Shown piece by piece: positions 1-8,384 of a stretch of DNA of 64,000 nt (positions are counted from its first letter, which is position 1; each line of letters starts with the position of its first letter). The notes below the pieces were generated by a model. It saw only the letters and a program-made list of their open reading frames with translations. It was not told the origin of the DNA and searched no databases. A program made the position numbers and the translations under genes. The stretch comes from Chimaeribacter coloradensis (GTDB lineage: Bacteria > Pseudomonadota > Gammaproteobacteria > Enterobacterales > Enterobacteriaceae): NCBI RefSeq assembly GCF_002858715.1, contig NZ_PJZH01000002.1, positions 62,001 to 126,000 on the forward strand, written 5' to 3'.

Positions 1-11
1 AAATATCATGA

Positions 12-671
12 TTATTCAGTGACTACTGTCTGCACCTGGGCCGGTGCCGGGGAGTACCAGCCGCCGCCACCGTAGAAGCCCGGCCCCCAGCCGGGGCCGC
101 CCCAGCCCGGGCCACCCCAGCCCCACGGGCCGGTTGGGCCGGGCGGCATGACTACCTGCTGTTGCAGCCGCCAGCGCTTGTAGCTGTTGGCGTTCATGAC
201 CACGAAGGTGTAGTCGGTCTCGCCGATTTTACCGCGCTCAGCGCCGGTAATCGGCCCCACTACCGTCACCAGTTGCCCGCGCAGGTCAACCGGGTCGACA
301 AAGCCGTTGATGTACGCCACCAGCCGCCCGGTGGAGCGCTCGCCCAGTATCGGGCGGGCCACGGAATCAAGCGGCACGGCCGCAATCTCCAGCCGGGTAC
401 GGTTTTTCTCATTGCTCATATTGACCACGGAGCCGCCGAAGCGCGCCTCCTGCCCCACATAGAGCTGGGGCGCACTCTGAACGGCCGCCAGGTTCTGCTG
501 CGGCGTGGCAGTGGTTCCTTTGATCACCTCCGGCACGGTGGCACACCCTGTCAGAGACAGGATGGCCGCGCTGAGGATGCCGGCAACAATATGGCGTTTC
601 GCACCAATCCGGTGTTTCTCAACAATTCGGTTTTTCGCAATAACAGGGCTTTTCAAAGACGGCTTACGCAT
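12..671 (-). CDS. Slp/YeaY-family outer membrane lipoprotein
   Basis: Predicted 219-residue lipoprotein. The start was set at the ATG at 671 because it has a GGAGA-type ribosome site just upstream; an ATG further out (707) lacks one. A long basic N-region leads into a hydrophobic stretch ending in the lipobox LTGC, with the lipidated Cys near residue 43, so the protein should be processed by the lipoprotein pathway. The body matches the Slp family, which is known as starvation- or stationary-phase-linked outer membrane lipoproteins. The last 40 residues are dominated by Gly, Trp and Pro, including tandem GWGGP units. In E. coli the paralogue yeaY also lies beside tsaB, which supports the call. 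Molecular function of the family is unclear. Confidence 0.85.
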   Translation of the reverse strand: MRKPSLKSPVIAKNRIVEKHRIGAKRHIVAGILSAAILSLTGCATVPEVIKGTTATPQQNLAAVQSAPQLYVGQEARFGGSVVNMSNEKNRTRLEIAAVPLDSVARPILGERSTGRLVAYINGFVDPVDLRGQLVTVVGPITGAERGKIGETDYTFVVMNANSYKRWRLQQQVVMPPGPTGPWGWGGPGWGGPGWGPGFYGGGGWYSPAPAQVQTVVTE

Positions 672-732
672 ACCTGCTCTCCGGGTTGAATCTGACACTT
701 TGACCACATCACCGGGTATAAGTTGCCGTGCC

Positions 733-1431
733 TTAGCGGCCGGGAAGTTTTTTCCAGGTCACTTCATTGCGCAGATAGACCGGTTCAGCCTGGTCGACCG
801 CCACGGTACGCTTCGCAGACCAGGCATCCAGGGCCGGCGGCAGCATATCCTCAGCATGGGGCAGCAGCATGTCGCCATCGTTCAGCGTTAATAATGTGCC
901 TGCCACCAGATCAGGATAGCTTGTCCAGCCGGTTCCGGCTGTGGCCCAGTGCCCGGAAAGCGATTGTGCGCGGGCCAGCACCTGTTCCGGCGTGAGCACC
1001 GCTTCACTCGCTTCGCCCTGCCAGCTGCCCTGTGCCGTGCGGCTGTACTCGCCCCAGTAGACCTCGCCCATGCGCGCGTCAATGGCGGTCAGCACGCGGG
1101 TGGCCCCGGTGCGGCGGAACGCGCCCTGCGCCATCGTCTGCAGGGTGGAGACGCCGATCATCGGCAGGTCTGCGCCCAGCGCCAGCCCCTGCGCAATGCC
1201 GATGCCGATGCGTACGCCGGTAAAGCTGCCCGGCCCGCGGCCAAAGGCCAGGGCATCAAGCTGGGAGAGGGTCAGCCCGGCCTCGGCCAGGATCTGCTCC
1301 ACCAGCGGCAGGATACGCTGCGTGTGCTCGCGCGGGCAGAGTTCAAAATGGGCGAGGGTTTCGCCGTGGTTCCAGAGCGCGACGGAACAGGCTTCCGTGG
1401 CGGTATCAATGGCTAAAATTCGCGTGGACAT
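733..1431 (-). CDS. tsaB: tRNA threonylcarbamoyladenosine biosynthesis protein TsaB
   Basis: 232 residues, starting at the ATG at 1431 behind a GAGG ribosome site; an upstream in-frame ATG at 1476 would add 15 residues not typical of the family. The N-terminus [16 protein letters not shown] is the ASKHA-fold signature of TsaB (YeaZ). TsaB has no catalytic activity itself: it dimerises with TsaD and, with TsaE, helps TsaD transfer threonylcarbamoyl to A37 of ANN-decoding tRNAs in the cytoplasm. It is essential in E. coli. It sits 63 bases after yoaA and before the slp-type gene on the same strand, the same order as in E. coli. Confidence 0.95.
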   Translation of the reverse strand: MSTRILAIDTATEACSVALWNHGETLAHFELCPREHTQRILPLVEQILAEAGLTLSQLDALAFGRGPGSFTGVRIGIGIAQGLALGADLPMIGVSTLQTMAQGAFRRTGATRVLTAIDARMGEVYWGEYSRTAQGSWQGEASEAVLTPEQVLARAQSLSGHWATAGTGWTSYPDLVAGTLLTLNDGDMLLPHAEDMLPPALDAWSAKRTVAVDQAEPVYLRNEVTWKKLPGR

Positions 1432-1494
1432 GCCAACCTCAGGCAGGAAAGATGGGTTTTCATTAAGGGCGCGCATGATAGCACAGGGCAGCGG

Positions 1495-3408
1495 CTATTG
1501 CTGCCCCGCGCCCCGGCGCAGGAAGGCAGCGGCTTCACCCAGGTCACGGGTGCGCGGCGTCGGCGGCAGGCTGTTGAGGAAGACCGCGCCGTAAGGGCGC
1601 ATCACCAGCCGGTTGTCGCAGATCACCAGCACGCCGCGGTCATCCGTGTCACGGATCAGGCGGCCTACCCCCTGTTTCAGGGTGATCACCGCTTCCGGCA
1701 ACTGCACATCGGCGAACGGGTCACCGCCGCGCAGGCGGCAATCCTCAATCCGCGCCTTGAGCAGCGGGTCGTCCGGCGCAGTAAACGGCAGCTTGTCGAT
1801 GATCACCAGCGACAGCGCATCCCCGCGCACATCCACCCCTTCCCAGAAACTGCTGGTGGCCACCAGCAGCGCATTGCCGGCGGCGATAAACTGCGCCAGC
1901 AACTGGCCTTTGCTGGTTTCGCCCTGCACCAGCACCGGCAGCGTCATGCTGGCACGAAACTCCTCCGCCAGTTGCCGCAGCATCTGGTGTGAGGTGCAGA
2001 GGAAGAAGCAGCGCCCGCCGTTGGCCTCAATCAGCGGTTTCAGCATCCGCGCCAACTGGCGGCCGCCGCCGGGCTGGTTTGGCTCCGGCAGGAAGCGCGG
2101 CACGCAGAGCAGCGCCTGCCGGGCGTAGTCGAACGGGCTGGCGAGCAGCAGGGATTTTGCGTTCTCCAGCCCCAGCCGGTCGGTAAAGTGCGCCAGTTTG
2201 TCATCCACCGACAGGGTCGCCGAGGTGAAAATCCAGCTGCCCGGTTTCTCTTTCATCACTTCGGTGAATTTGTCACTCACCGACAGCGGCGTCAGCGCCA
2301 GGATGAAATGGCGCGAGGTGCACTCGAACCAGTAACTGAAGCCCGGCAGCGCCGTCTCCTTCAGCCGTTTCAGCCGCGCGCGGTAGAGGGTGGCGCGCTC
2401 AAAGGCGGCATCCAGCAGCGCGGAGCGCCCCAGTGACAGCTTCACCACGTCGTAACAGAGCTCCAGCGCATCATCAAGCCGCACCAGTGACCGTTGCAGC
2501 TGCGCATCCTGCAACGCCTCGCGCAGGTTGCCGCGGTAGCCCGGTTCTCCCAGCGCCAGGCGGAAATCCTGCGCGCTCTGCGCCAGCCGGTCGGCGCTTT
2601 TCTGCAACTGCGCCGAGTCCCGCACTTCAGTGCGGTAGGCGATGGTGATGTCTTTCGCCAGGTCGAGCAGCTGGCGGCTGGAGAGCTGCTGGCCGAAATA
2701 CTGGCTGGCGATGTCCGGGATCTGGTGCGCTTCGTCGAAGATCATCACATCCGCCGCCGGGATCAGTTCACCGAAACCGCCCTCTTTCACCACCATATCC
2801 GCCATAAACAGGTGGTGGTTCACCACCACCACGTCGGCGTCCATCGCCCGGCGGCGCGCCTTGACCACGAAACACTCTTTGTAGAGCGGGCAGTCGCTGC
2901 CGAGGCAGTTGTCATTGGTGCTGGTGACCAGCGGCCAGACCATACTGTCTTCCGCCACGCCGCTGCAGTTGCTGATGTCGCCGTCACTGGTTTCAGACGC
3001 CCAGCGCCGCAGCTGCACCAGTTCGGCCAGCGCCGAGTTGGCCAGCTCGCCGCCCGCCAGCGTCTGCTGTTCCAGCCGCTCGAGGCAGAGGTAGTTGGCG
3101 CGCCCTTTGAGCAGCGCCAGCTTGCCGGTGTAGTCCAGCGCTTTCGCCACTGTCGGCAGGTCACGGCTGTAGAGCTGGTCCTGCAGGGCTTTTGACCCGG
3201 TGGAGATGATCACTTTGCGGTTGGCGCGCAGGGCCGGGGCGAGGTAGGCGTAGGTCTTGCCGGTGCCGGTACCGGCCTCTACCACCAGCGGCTGCTGGGC
3301 GGCAATGGCACCGGCCACGGCGGCAGCCATCTGTTGCTGGGGTTCACGGGGTTTAAAACCAGGGATATGTTGCGCCAGGGCGCCATCAGGGGCGAAATCG
3401 TCGGTCAC
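1495..3408 (-). CDS. yoaA: ATP-dependent DNA helicase YoaA (XPD/DinG family)
   Basis: 637 residues with a GTG start at 3408 preceded by GAGAGG. Superfamily 2 iron-sulfur helicase: Walker A GTGTGKT at about 46-52, DEAH at about 225-228, and four cysteines at about 108, 168, 173 and 179 spaced as the [4Fe-4S] ligands of the XPD/DinG family. The C-terminal half carries the helicase motifs ending in GRLIRD. In E. coli YoaA unwinds 5' to 3' DNA and works with the HolC subunit of DNA polymerase III to tolerate replication blocks. Length equals the E. coli protein (636). It is upstream of tsaB on the same strand and divergent from yoaB. Confidence 0.95.
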   Translation of the reverse strand: MTDDFAPDGALAQHIPGFKPREPQQQMAAAVAGAIAAQQPLVVEAGTGTGKTYAYLAPALRANRKVIISTGSKALQDQLYSRDLPTVAKALDYTGKLALLKGRANYLCLERLEQQTLAGGELANSALAELVQLRRWASETSDGDISNCSGVAEDSMVWPLVTSTNDNCLGSDCPLYKECFVVKARRRAMDADVVVVNHHLFMADMVVKEGGFGELIPAADVMIFDEAHQIPDIASQYFGQQLSSRQLLDLAKDITIAYRTEVRDSAQLQKSADRLAQSAQDFRLALGEPGYRGNLREALQDAQLQRSLVRLDDALELCYDVVKLSLGRSALLDAAFERATLYRARLKRLKETALPGFSYWFECTSRHFILALTPLSVSDKFTEVMKEKPGSWIFTSATLSVDDKLAHFTDRLGLENAKSLLLASPFDYARQALLCVPRFLPEPNQPGGGRQLARMLKPLIEANGGRCFFLCTSHQMLRQLAEEFRASMTLPVLVQGETSKGQLLAQFIAAGNALLVATSSFWEGVDVRGDALSLVIIDKLPFTAPDDPLLKARIEDCRLRGGDPFADVQLPEAVITLKQGVGRLIRDTDDRGVLVICDNRLVMRPYGAVFLNSLPPTPRTRDLGEAAAFLRRGAGQQ

Positions 3409-3558
3409 ACTGCCTCTCAGCCGGAAAAAATCAGCGCTGATTATGCCAATCCTTCCCGCCCGCTACCACACCCATCTTTGCGCAGGCTGTGGTACGCTTA
3501 GGCCGCCGCCGGGATGTGACCCGGCATCCCCTTGATAAAACAGCCAAAGGAGCTGCCC

Positions 3559-3903
3559 ATGACCATCGAGCGTTACCTGCCGGAACACCGGATGTCCGAA
3601 GCGACCATTTTCAACGACACTATCTACTACACCAGCGTGCCGGAAAACCTGGACGCGGATGCCGAAGCGCAAACCGCCAACGCGCTGGCGACCATCGACG
3701 CGGTGCTCACCACCCTGGGGTCGGACAAGAGCCGCATTCTGGACGCGACCATTTTCCTGGTGGAGAAGAGTGATTTCGCCGCCATGAACCGCGCCTGGGA
3801 CGCCTGGGTCTCCCCCGGCAATGCGCCGGTGCGCTGCACGGTGCAGGCGGGGCTGATGAACCCCGGCTACAAAGTGGAGATCAAGGTGATCGCCGCGCGC
3901 TGA
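3559..3903 (+). CDS. yoaB: RidA/YjgF-family protein YoaB
   Basis: 114 residues from the ATG at 3559, which has AAGGAG seven bases upstream; an ATG at 3532 in the same frame is too early. It matches E. coli YoaB along its length, including DATIFL and the C-terminal VRCTVQAGLMNPGYKVEIKV. RidA-type proteins form trimers and several hydrolyse reactive enamine/imine intermediates made by PLP enzymes; the specific substrate of YoaB is not established. It stands alone, divergent from yoaA and ended by a bidirectional hairpin shared with eda. Confidence 0.93.
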   Translation: MTIERYLPEHRMSEATIFNDTIYYTSVPENLDADAEAQTANALATIDAVLTTLGSDKSRILDATIFLVEKSDFAAMNRAWDAWVSPGNAPVRCTVQAGLMNPGYKVEIKVIAAR

Positions 3904-3925
3904 GCCACAGCCGTTACGCCGCCAT

Positions 3926-3955
3926 AAAAAAAGCCATCCCAGAGGATGGCTTTTT
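3926..3955. terminator. Bidirectional terminator between yoaB and eda
   Basis: AAAGCCATCC and GGATGGCTTT form a perfect stem around a short CAGA loop, with A-run on the left and T-run on the right, so it can stop transcription of both yoaB (+) and eda (-). Confidence 0.9.
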
Positions 3956-3971
3956 ACTAACAGTGCGTGGA

Positions 3972-4613
3972 TCAGCTGCGGGCACCGGCTACCGCGTCAC
4001 GGGCAAGTTCCGTGATGCGGCCATAGTCACCCTGCGCCAGCGCATCAGCCGGCACCAGCCAGGAGCCGCCGATGCAGAGCACGCTTTTCAGCGCCAGGTA
4101 GTCACGGTAGTTGTTTGGCGTGATGCCGCCGGTCGGGCAGAAACGCACCTGCGGGAACGGCCCGGCAATCGCCTGCAGCGCTTTCACGCCGCCGTTGGCT
4201 TCCGCCGGGAAAAACTTGAACTCACGCAGGCCATAATCCATCCCCAGCATCAGTTCAGACACGGTGCTGATCCCCGGGATAAGCGGGATCGGGCCGTCGG
4301 TGGCCGCCTTGAGCAGCGGTGCCGTCAGGCCGGGGCTGATGGCGAACTGCGCCCCGGCGCTGATCACCTCATCGAGCTGCTGCGGGTTAATCACCGTCCC
4401 GGCACCGATAATCGCCTCCGGCACCTCGCGGGCAATCGCCCGGATCGCTTCCAGGGCGCACTCGGTGCGCAGGGTCACTTCCAGCACCTTCACACCGCCC
4501 GCCACCAGCGCTTTCGCCAGCGGCACCGCATGCTCCAGCTCATTGATCACAATGACCGGAACCACCGGGCCTGAGGTGAGGATCTGTTCCGCGCTGACTT
4601 TCCAGTTTTTCAT
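3972..4613 (-). CDS. eda: KDPG/KHG aldolase
   Basis: 213 residues starting at the ATG at 4613, with GGAG upstream; the longer frame back to 4724 is not family-like. Eda cleaves 2-keto-3-deoxy-6-phosphogluconate to pyruvate and glyceraldehyde-3-phosphate, in the Entner-Doudoroff and hexuronate routes. The Schiff-base lysine lies in REFKFFPAE and the phosphate-binding region in PTGGI. The gene follows pgl after 169 non-coding bases that hold two short palindromes (4630-4644 and 4680-4695). edd, which pairs with eda in E. coli, is not in the window, so either it lies elsewhere or eda serves only uronate and aldol-salvage roles here. Confidence 0.95.
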   Translation of the reverse strand: MKNWKVSAEQILTSGPVVPVIVINELEHAVPLAKALVAGGVKVLEVTLRTECALEAIRAIAREVPEAIIGAGTVINPQQLDEVISAGAQFAISPGLTAPLLKAATDGPIPLIPGISTVSELMLGMDYGLREFKFFPAEANGGVKALQAIAGPFPQVRFCPTGGITPNNYRDYLALKSVLCIGGSWLVPADALAQGDYGRITELARDAVAGARS

Positions 4614-4679
4614 CCGTTTAACTCCATCTATGCCGTACCGGCATCGGTTGATATATGGCGCGCCCCTGCCACAGGGACC

Positions 4680-4695
4680 TGTCAGCACGCTGACA
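4680..4695. promoter_or_regulatory. Palindrome upstream of eda, possible operator
   Basis: TGTCAGCACGCTGACA is a perfect 7+7 inverted repeat separated by two bases, 67 bases upstream of the eda start. A second perfect inverted repeat, ATGCCG-TAC-CGGCAT, lies at 4630-4644 close to the start. Neither matches the HexR or KdgR sites I know. They could be operators or small RNA hairpins; no regulator is assigned. Confidence 0.3.
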
Positions 4696-4782
4696 AGTGT
4701 CCGACCGCACCTTGTGCCATACAAACTTCCCTACTGCGCAATACTGGCCGGTGCCGCGGCACCGGGTACTGAATACTGTTGG

Positions 4783-5478
4783 TCAGGCCGTCCAGTAGAC
4801 GTCCACCGGCGTCTGTTGCTGGTGCAGGATCGCCCGCACCGGCATCTCATTGACATCCTCACCCTGCATCGCCTGTTCATACAGCTCGCGTTTGGCCTCA
4901 CCCACCAGATGCAGATAGATGTGGCGGCTGCTGAGCAGCACCGGCAGGCTCAACGTCAGCCGCGCCAGCGGCGCGGTCACCGGTGACATGGCAAAACAGC
5001 GCCGCCCGGAGTCCATCGCCAGCGCCGCGGGCAGGTTGGCCGCCCCGGGGAACAGCGAGGCGGTGTGCCCGTCCGCGCCCATCCCCAGGATCAGCACATC
5101 CGCCGGCCACGGCACCAGCGCCAGCGCCGCTTCCGTGACCTCCGCGCCCTCTTCCGGCGTGGTGCTGCTGTTTTTCAGGCCGATGAAGGTGGCGGCCGTG
5201 GCCGGGCCGGTCAACAGCGCCCGGCGTACCAGGCGTTCGTTGCTCAGCGCGTCGTGCGTGTCGACCCAGCGCTCATCCGCCAGGGTGATCACCACCTTCT
5301 CCCACGCCAGCGGCTGCTGGGCCAGCTGTTCAAACAGCCCGAGCGGCGTCCGCCCGCCGGAGACCACCAGGGTGGCATGGCCCCTCGCCGCGATCCCCTG
5401 ACGCAAACTGTCGGCAACCTTTCGTGCAAAACTCTGGTTCAGCGTCAGTGCGCTGGGAAACTCGGCGAAATGTGCCAT
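4783..5478 (-). CDS. pgl: 6-phosphogluconolactonase (DevB/SOL type)
   Basis: 231 residues from the ATG at 5478, which follows an AGGGG-type ribosome site and begins 13 bases after the zwf stop; an ATG at 5499 would overlap zwf. It belongs to the DevB/SOL sugar-phosphate isomerase-like family: TLVVSGGRTPLGLFE near the N-terminus, ITLADERWV, and the GMGADGHTASLFP motif. It hydrolyses the lactone made by Zwf in the oxidative pentose phosphate pathway. E. coli uses an unrelated beta-propeller Pgl encoded elsewhere, so the zwf-pgl pair is a lineage marker. It is co-directional with zwf and probably co-transcribed. Confidence 0.93.
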   Translation of the reverse strand: MAHFAEFPSALTLNQSFARKVADSLRQGIAARGHATLVVSGGRTPLGLFEQLAQQPLAWEKVVITLADERWVDTHDALSNERLVRRALLTGPATAATFIGLKNSSTTPEEGAEVTEAALALVPWPADVLILGMGADGHTASLFPGAANLPAALAMDSGRRCFAMSPVTAPLARLTLSLPVLLSSRHIYLHLVGEAKRELYEQAMQGEDVNEMPVRAILHQQQTPVDVYWTA

Positions 5479-5491
5479 ACCCTGCCCCTTA

Positions 5492-6967
5492 TTACTCAAA
5501 CTCGTTCCAGGAACGGCCGTCGCGGGTAATCATCGCCACGGAGGCCACCGGGCCCCAGGTGCCGGACTGGTACGGCTTCGGCGCTTCATTGTCCGCAGAC
5601 CAGGCCTGCATGATGGAGTCGACCCATTTCCACGCCTCTTCCACCTCATCACGGCGCACGAACAGCGCCTGGATGCCGCGCATCGCTTCAAGCAGCAGAC
5701 GCTCGTAGGCATCCGCGATGTGTTGCTGGTGGAAGGTCTCGGAGAAGCTCAGGTCGAGTTTGGTGGTCTGCAGGCGGTGCTTGTGCTCCAGCCCCGGCAC
5801 CTTGTTCAGCACCTGAATGTCGATGCCCTCGTCCGGTTGCAGGCGGATGGTGAGCTTGTTCTGCGGCAACTGCTGGTAAGAGTCACGGAACAGGTTCAGC
5901 GCCGGGTTCTTGAAGTAGACCACCACTTCAGAGCATTTGGTCGGCAGGCGTTTACCGGTACGCAGGTAGAACGGCACCCCGGCCCACTGCCAGTTGTCGA
6001 TGTCCACGCGGATCGAGACGAAGGTTTCGGTGTTGCTGCTTTTGTTCGCCCCCTCTTCTTCCAGGTAGCCCGGCACTTTTTTGCCCTGCACGAACCCGGC
6101 GGTGTACTGGCCGCGCACCGTGGTTTCACGCACGTTGCTCTGGTCGATGCGGCGCAGCGAGCGCAGCACTTTGACTTTCTCGTCACGGATGCGGTCGGTG
6201 GTCAGGTCCGCCGGCGGTGACATGGCGATCATGGTCAGGATTTGCAGCAGGTGGTTCTGGATCATGTCGCGCATCTGGCCGGCTTTGTCGAAGTAACCCC
6301 AGCGGCCTTCGATGCCCACCTCTTCCGCCACGGTGATCTGCACGTGGTCGATGGTGCGGTTGTCCCAGTTGGTGGCAAACAGGGAGTTGGCGAAACGCAG
6401 CGCCAGCAGGTTCAGTACCGTCTCTTTGCCGAGGTAGTGGTCGATGCGGTAGACCTGGGATTCGTTAAAGAACTCTGCCACCTGATCGTTGATCACGCGG
6501 GAGGATTCCAGATCCGTGCCCAGCGGTTTTTCCATCACCACGCGCGCCGGATCTTTGTTCAGGCCGGCTTCACCCAGGCCGCGGCAGATGGCGCCAAAGG
6601 TGTTTGGCGGCATGGCGAAATAGTTGATGGTGACGCGGTTTTCCTGGTCCAGCATCTTGCCGAGGTTGGCGAAGTGCTCACTGTCGTTGACGTCCAGGTT
6701 ACAGAAGTCGAGGCGCGCGCTCAGGGTTTCCCACAGCGTGTCGTCCAGCTTCTCTTTCATGAAAGTGGTCAGCGCTTCCTTCACGACCTTGATGTAGGCC
6801 GCTTTGTCCCAGTCTGCACGCCCGACGCCGATGATTTTGGTGTCCGGGTGGATGTGGCCGGCTTTTTCGAGCTGATAGAGCGAGGGCAGCAATTTGCGGC
6901 GGGCCAAATCGCCTTTCGCGCCGAAAATAACCAGGTCACATGCCTGGGCTGTAGAGGTTACCGCCAT
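5492..6967 (-). CDS. zwf: Glucose-6-phosphate 1-dehydrogenase
   Basis: 491 residues, the same as E. coli Zwf. Start ATG at 6967 with GAGGAG upstream. The N-terminal Rossmann motif is FGAKGDLARRKL, and the catalytic signature RIDHYLGKE is intact. It oxidises glucose-6-phosphate with NADP+ to 6-phosphogluconolactone, which the next gene, pgl, hydrolyses. The upstream region, shared with divergent hexR, holds a strong HexR-like palindrome 26 bases before the start, so repression by HexR and release by KDPG is expected. SoxRS control, known in E. coli, cannot be judged from reading. Confidence 0.97.
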   Translation of the reverse strand: MAVTSTAQACDLVIFGAKGDLARRKLLPSLYQLEKAGHIHPDTKIIGVGRADWDKAAYIKVVKEALTTFMKEKLDDTLWETLSARLDFCNLDVNDSEHFANLGKMLDQENRVTINYFAMPPNTFGAICRGLGEAGLNKDPARVVMEKPLGTDLESSRVINDQVAEFFNESQVYRIDHYLGKETVLNLLALRFANSLFATNWDNRTIDHVQITVAEEVGIEGRWGYFDKAGQMRDMIQNHLLQILTMIAMSPPADLTTDRIRDEKVKVLRSLRRIDQSNVRETTVRGQYTAGFVQGKKVPGYLEEEGANKSSNTETFVSIRVDIDNWQWAGVPFYLRTGKRLPTKCSEVVVYFKNPALNLFRDSYQQLPQNKLTIRLQPDEGIDIQVLNKVPGLEHKHRLQTTKLDLSFSETFHQQHIADAYERLLLEAMRGIQALFVRRDEVEEAWKWVDSIMQAWSADNEAPKPYQSGTWGPVASVAMITRDGRSWNEFE

Positions 6968-6992
6968 GTTCTTCTCCTCATTGCAGGATATT

Positions 6993-7007
6993 TGTAATTT
7001 TCTTACA
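6993..7007. promoter_or_regulatory. HexR-like operator at zwf
   Basis: TGTAATTTTCTTACA matches 12 of 15 positions of the HexR consensus I recall (TGTAATTAAATTACA) and is itself an inverted repeat. It lies 26 bases upstream of the zwf start, where a bound repressor would block transcription. Confidence 0.75.
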
Positions 7008-7065
7008 TGAATAATGTACTCTGTTTAGCCGCGACCCGTAAACCCGGATCTAAAGCCTTAATAAA

Positions 7066-7142
7066 CGTCCAGAAATTACACCCGGCAACCCTGTGGAAAA
7101 AGACTGACCCATTTCTCGCGCCTATGATGTAATTTTCTGACG
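7066..7142. promoter_or_regulatory. Two partial HexR-like sites between zwf and hexR
   Basis: TGTAATTTTCTGACG lies at 7128-7142. Its near mirror image, CGTCCAGAAATTACA, lies at 7066-7080. Each has one good HexR half (TGTAATT or AATTACA) and one decayed half. Together with the full site at 6993 they suggest cooperative binding and autoregulation of hexR. Confidence 0.45.
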
Positions 7143-7321
7143 TTTTTGACACCCGTTTACCATTATGAAAGTTAGACACAGTTCAAATTCTGGTGAAAAA
7201 AGAGGAAATTATCCTTTCCGGCCGGTGCCAACCCCTTTCGGGTCGTTGTATATTTTCATTAAACCGGCATTGATTTCTCCTTTGATTGAAATCGACAAAA
7301 CCCATGAGTGATAGTTAACGA

Positions 7322-8197
7322 ATGAATACGCTGGACATTATCCAGACGCATCTGGAGATCCTGAGCAAGTCGGAGCGGAAAGTGGCGGAAGTGATCCTGG
7401 CCTCGCCCCAGACCGCCATCCACTCCAGCATCGCCACGCTGGCCCGCCTGGCGGACGTCAGCGAACCCACCGTAAACCGCTTCTGCCGCCGGCTCAATAC
7501 CAAGGGCTTTCCCGATTTCAAACTCCACCTGGCTCAAAGTCTGGCTAATGGAACGCCATACGTAAACCGCAATGTGGATGAGGCAGACAGCGTGGCGGCC
7601 TACACCGATAAAATTTTTGAATCGGTGATGGCGAATCTTGACCACGTCAAAACCACGCTGGATATCACCGCCATCAACCGCGCCGTGGATCTGCTGACCC
7701 AGGCGAAGAAGATCTCCTTTTTCGGCCTCGGGGCCTCTGCGGCCGTGGCCCACGACGCGATGAACAAATTTTTCCGGTTTAATATCCCGGTGGTCTACTT
7801 CGATGACATCGTGATGCAGCGCATGAGCTGCATGAACTCCAGCGAGGGCGACGTGGTGGTGCTGATCTCCCACACCGGGCGCACCAAAAACCTGGTGGAG
7901 CTGGCGCATATCGCCCGGGAGAACGATGCCACGGTGATCGCCCTCACCTCCCGCGACACGCCGCTGGCGCAGGAAGCGACGCTGCCGCTGCTGCTGGATG
8001 TGCCGGAAGACACCGACGTTTACATGCCGATGATCTCCCGCATCGCCCAGCTGACACTGATTGATGTGCTGGCGACCGGTTTTACTCTGCGCCGCGGGGC
8101 TAAATTCCGTGATAACCTGAAGCGTGTTAAAGAAGCGTTAAAAGAGTCCCGGTTCGACAAAGGCACCGCCGCCCCGCGCGAGCACAACCCGGACTAA
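7322..8197 (+). CDS. hexR: HexR, RpiR-family transcriptional regulator of central carbon genes
   Basis: 291 residues (E. coli 289). An N-terminal RpiR-type helix-turn-helix covers about residues 1-77, including SKSERKVAEVILASP and DVSEPTVNRFCR. A SIS sugar-phosphate-binding domain with SFFGLGASAAVAHDA and VVVLISHTGRTKNLVELA follows. HexR senses KDPG and represses zwf and related genes. Divergent position to zwf is the classical arrangement. The start at 7322 lacks a strong ribosome site but fits the family N-terminus. Confidence 0.96.
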   Translation: MNTLDIIQTHLEILSKSERKVAEVILASPQTAIHSSIATLARLADVSEPTVNRFCRRLNTKGFPDFKLHLAQSLANGTPYVNRNVDEADSVAAYTDKIFESVMANLDHVKTTLDITAINRAVDLLTQAKKISFFGLGASAAVAHDAMNKFFRFNIPVVYFDDIVMQRMSCMNSSEGDVVVLISHTGRTKNLVELAHIARENDATVIALTSRDTPLAQEATLPLLLDVPEDTDVYMPMISRIAQLTLIDVLATGFTLRRGAKFRDNLKRVKEALKESRFDKGTAAPREHNPD

Positions 8198-8302
8198 GGC
8201 CACCGCACGAATGATCCAGACCGGTGCCGTGCCCCGCTGATAATGGGGCTGACGCCTGTGCGCGGCCCGGCAGGCCCCTGTTTCACCCGGATGAAACACT
8301 TT

Positions 8303-8317
8303 TGTCGTAAAATTACA
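8303..8317. promoter_or_regulatory. HexR-like operator upstream of pykA
   Basis: TGTCGTAAAATTACA matches 12 of 15 positions of the recalled HexR consensus and lies 67 bases before the pykA start, overlapping a possible -10 (TAAAAT). pykA is a HexR target in some gamma-proteobacteria, so this is biologically plausible. Confidence 0.55.
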
Positions 8318-8384
8318 GTTACTGCATTGTTTGGTTACCCTTTTCCCGGGAAAACCCATGCCTTACCAGTCAACGGAGTTATAC

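Noticed and set aside
7126-7300. Possible small RNA between zwf and hexR
   Set aside because: No promoter-terminator pair could be made out; HexR sites explain the AT-rich pattern.
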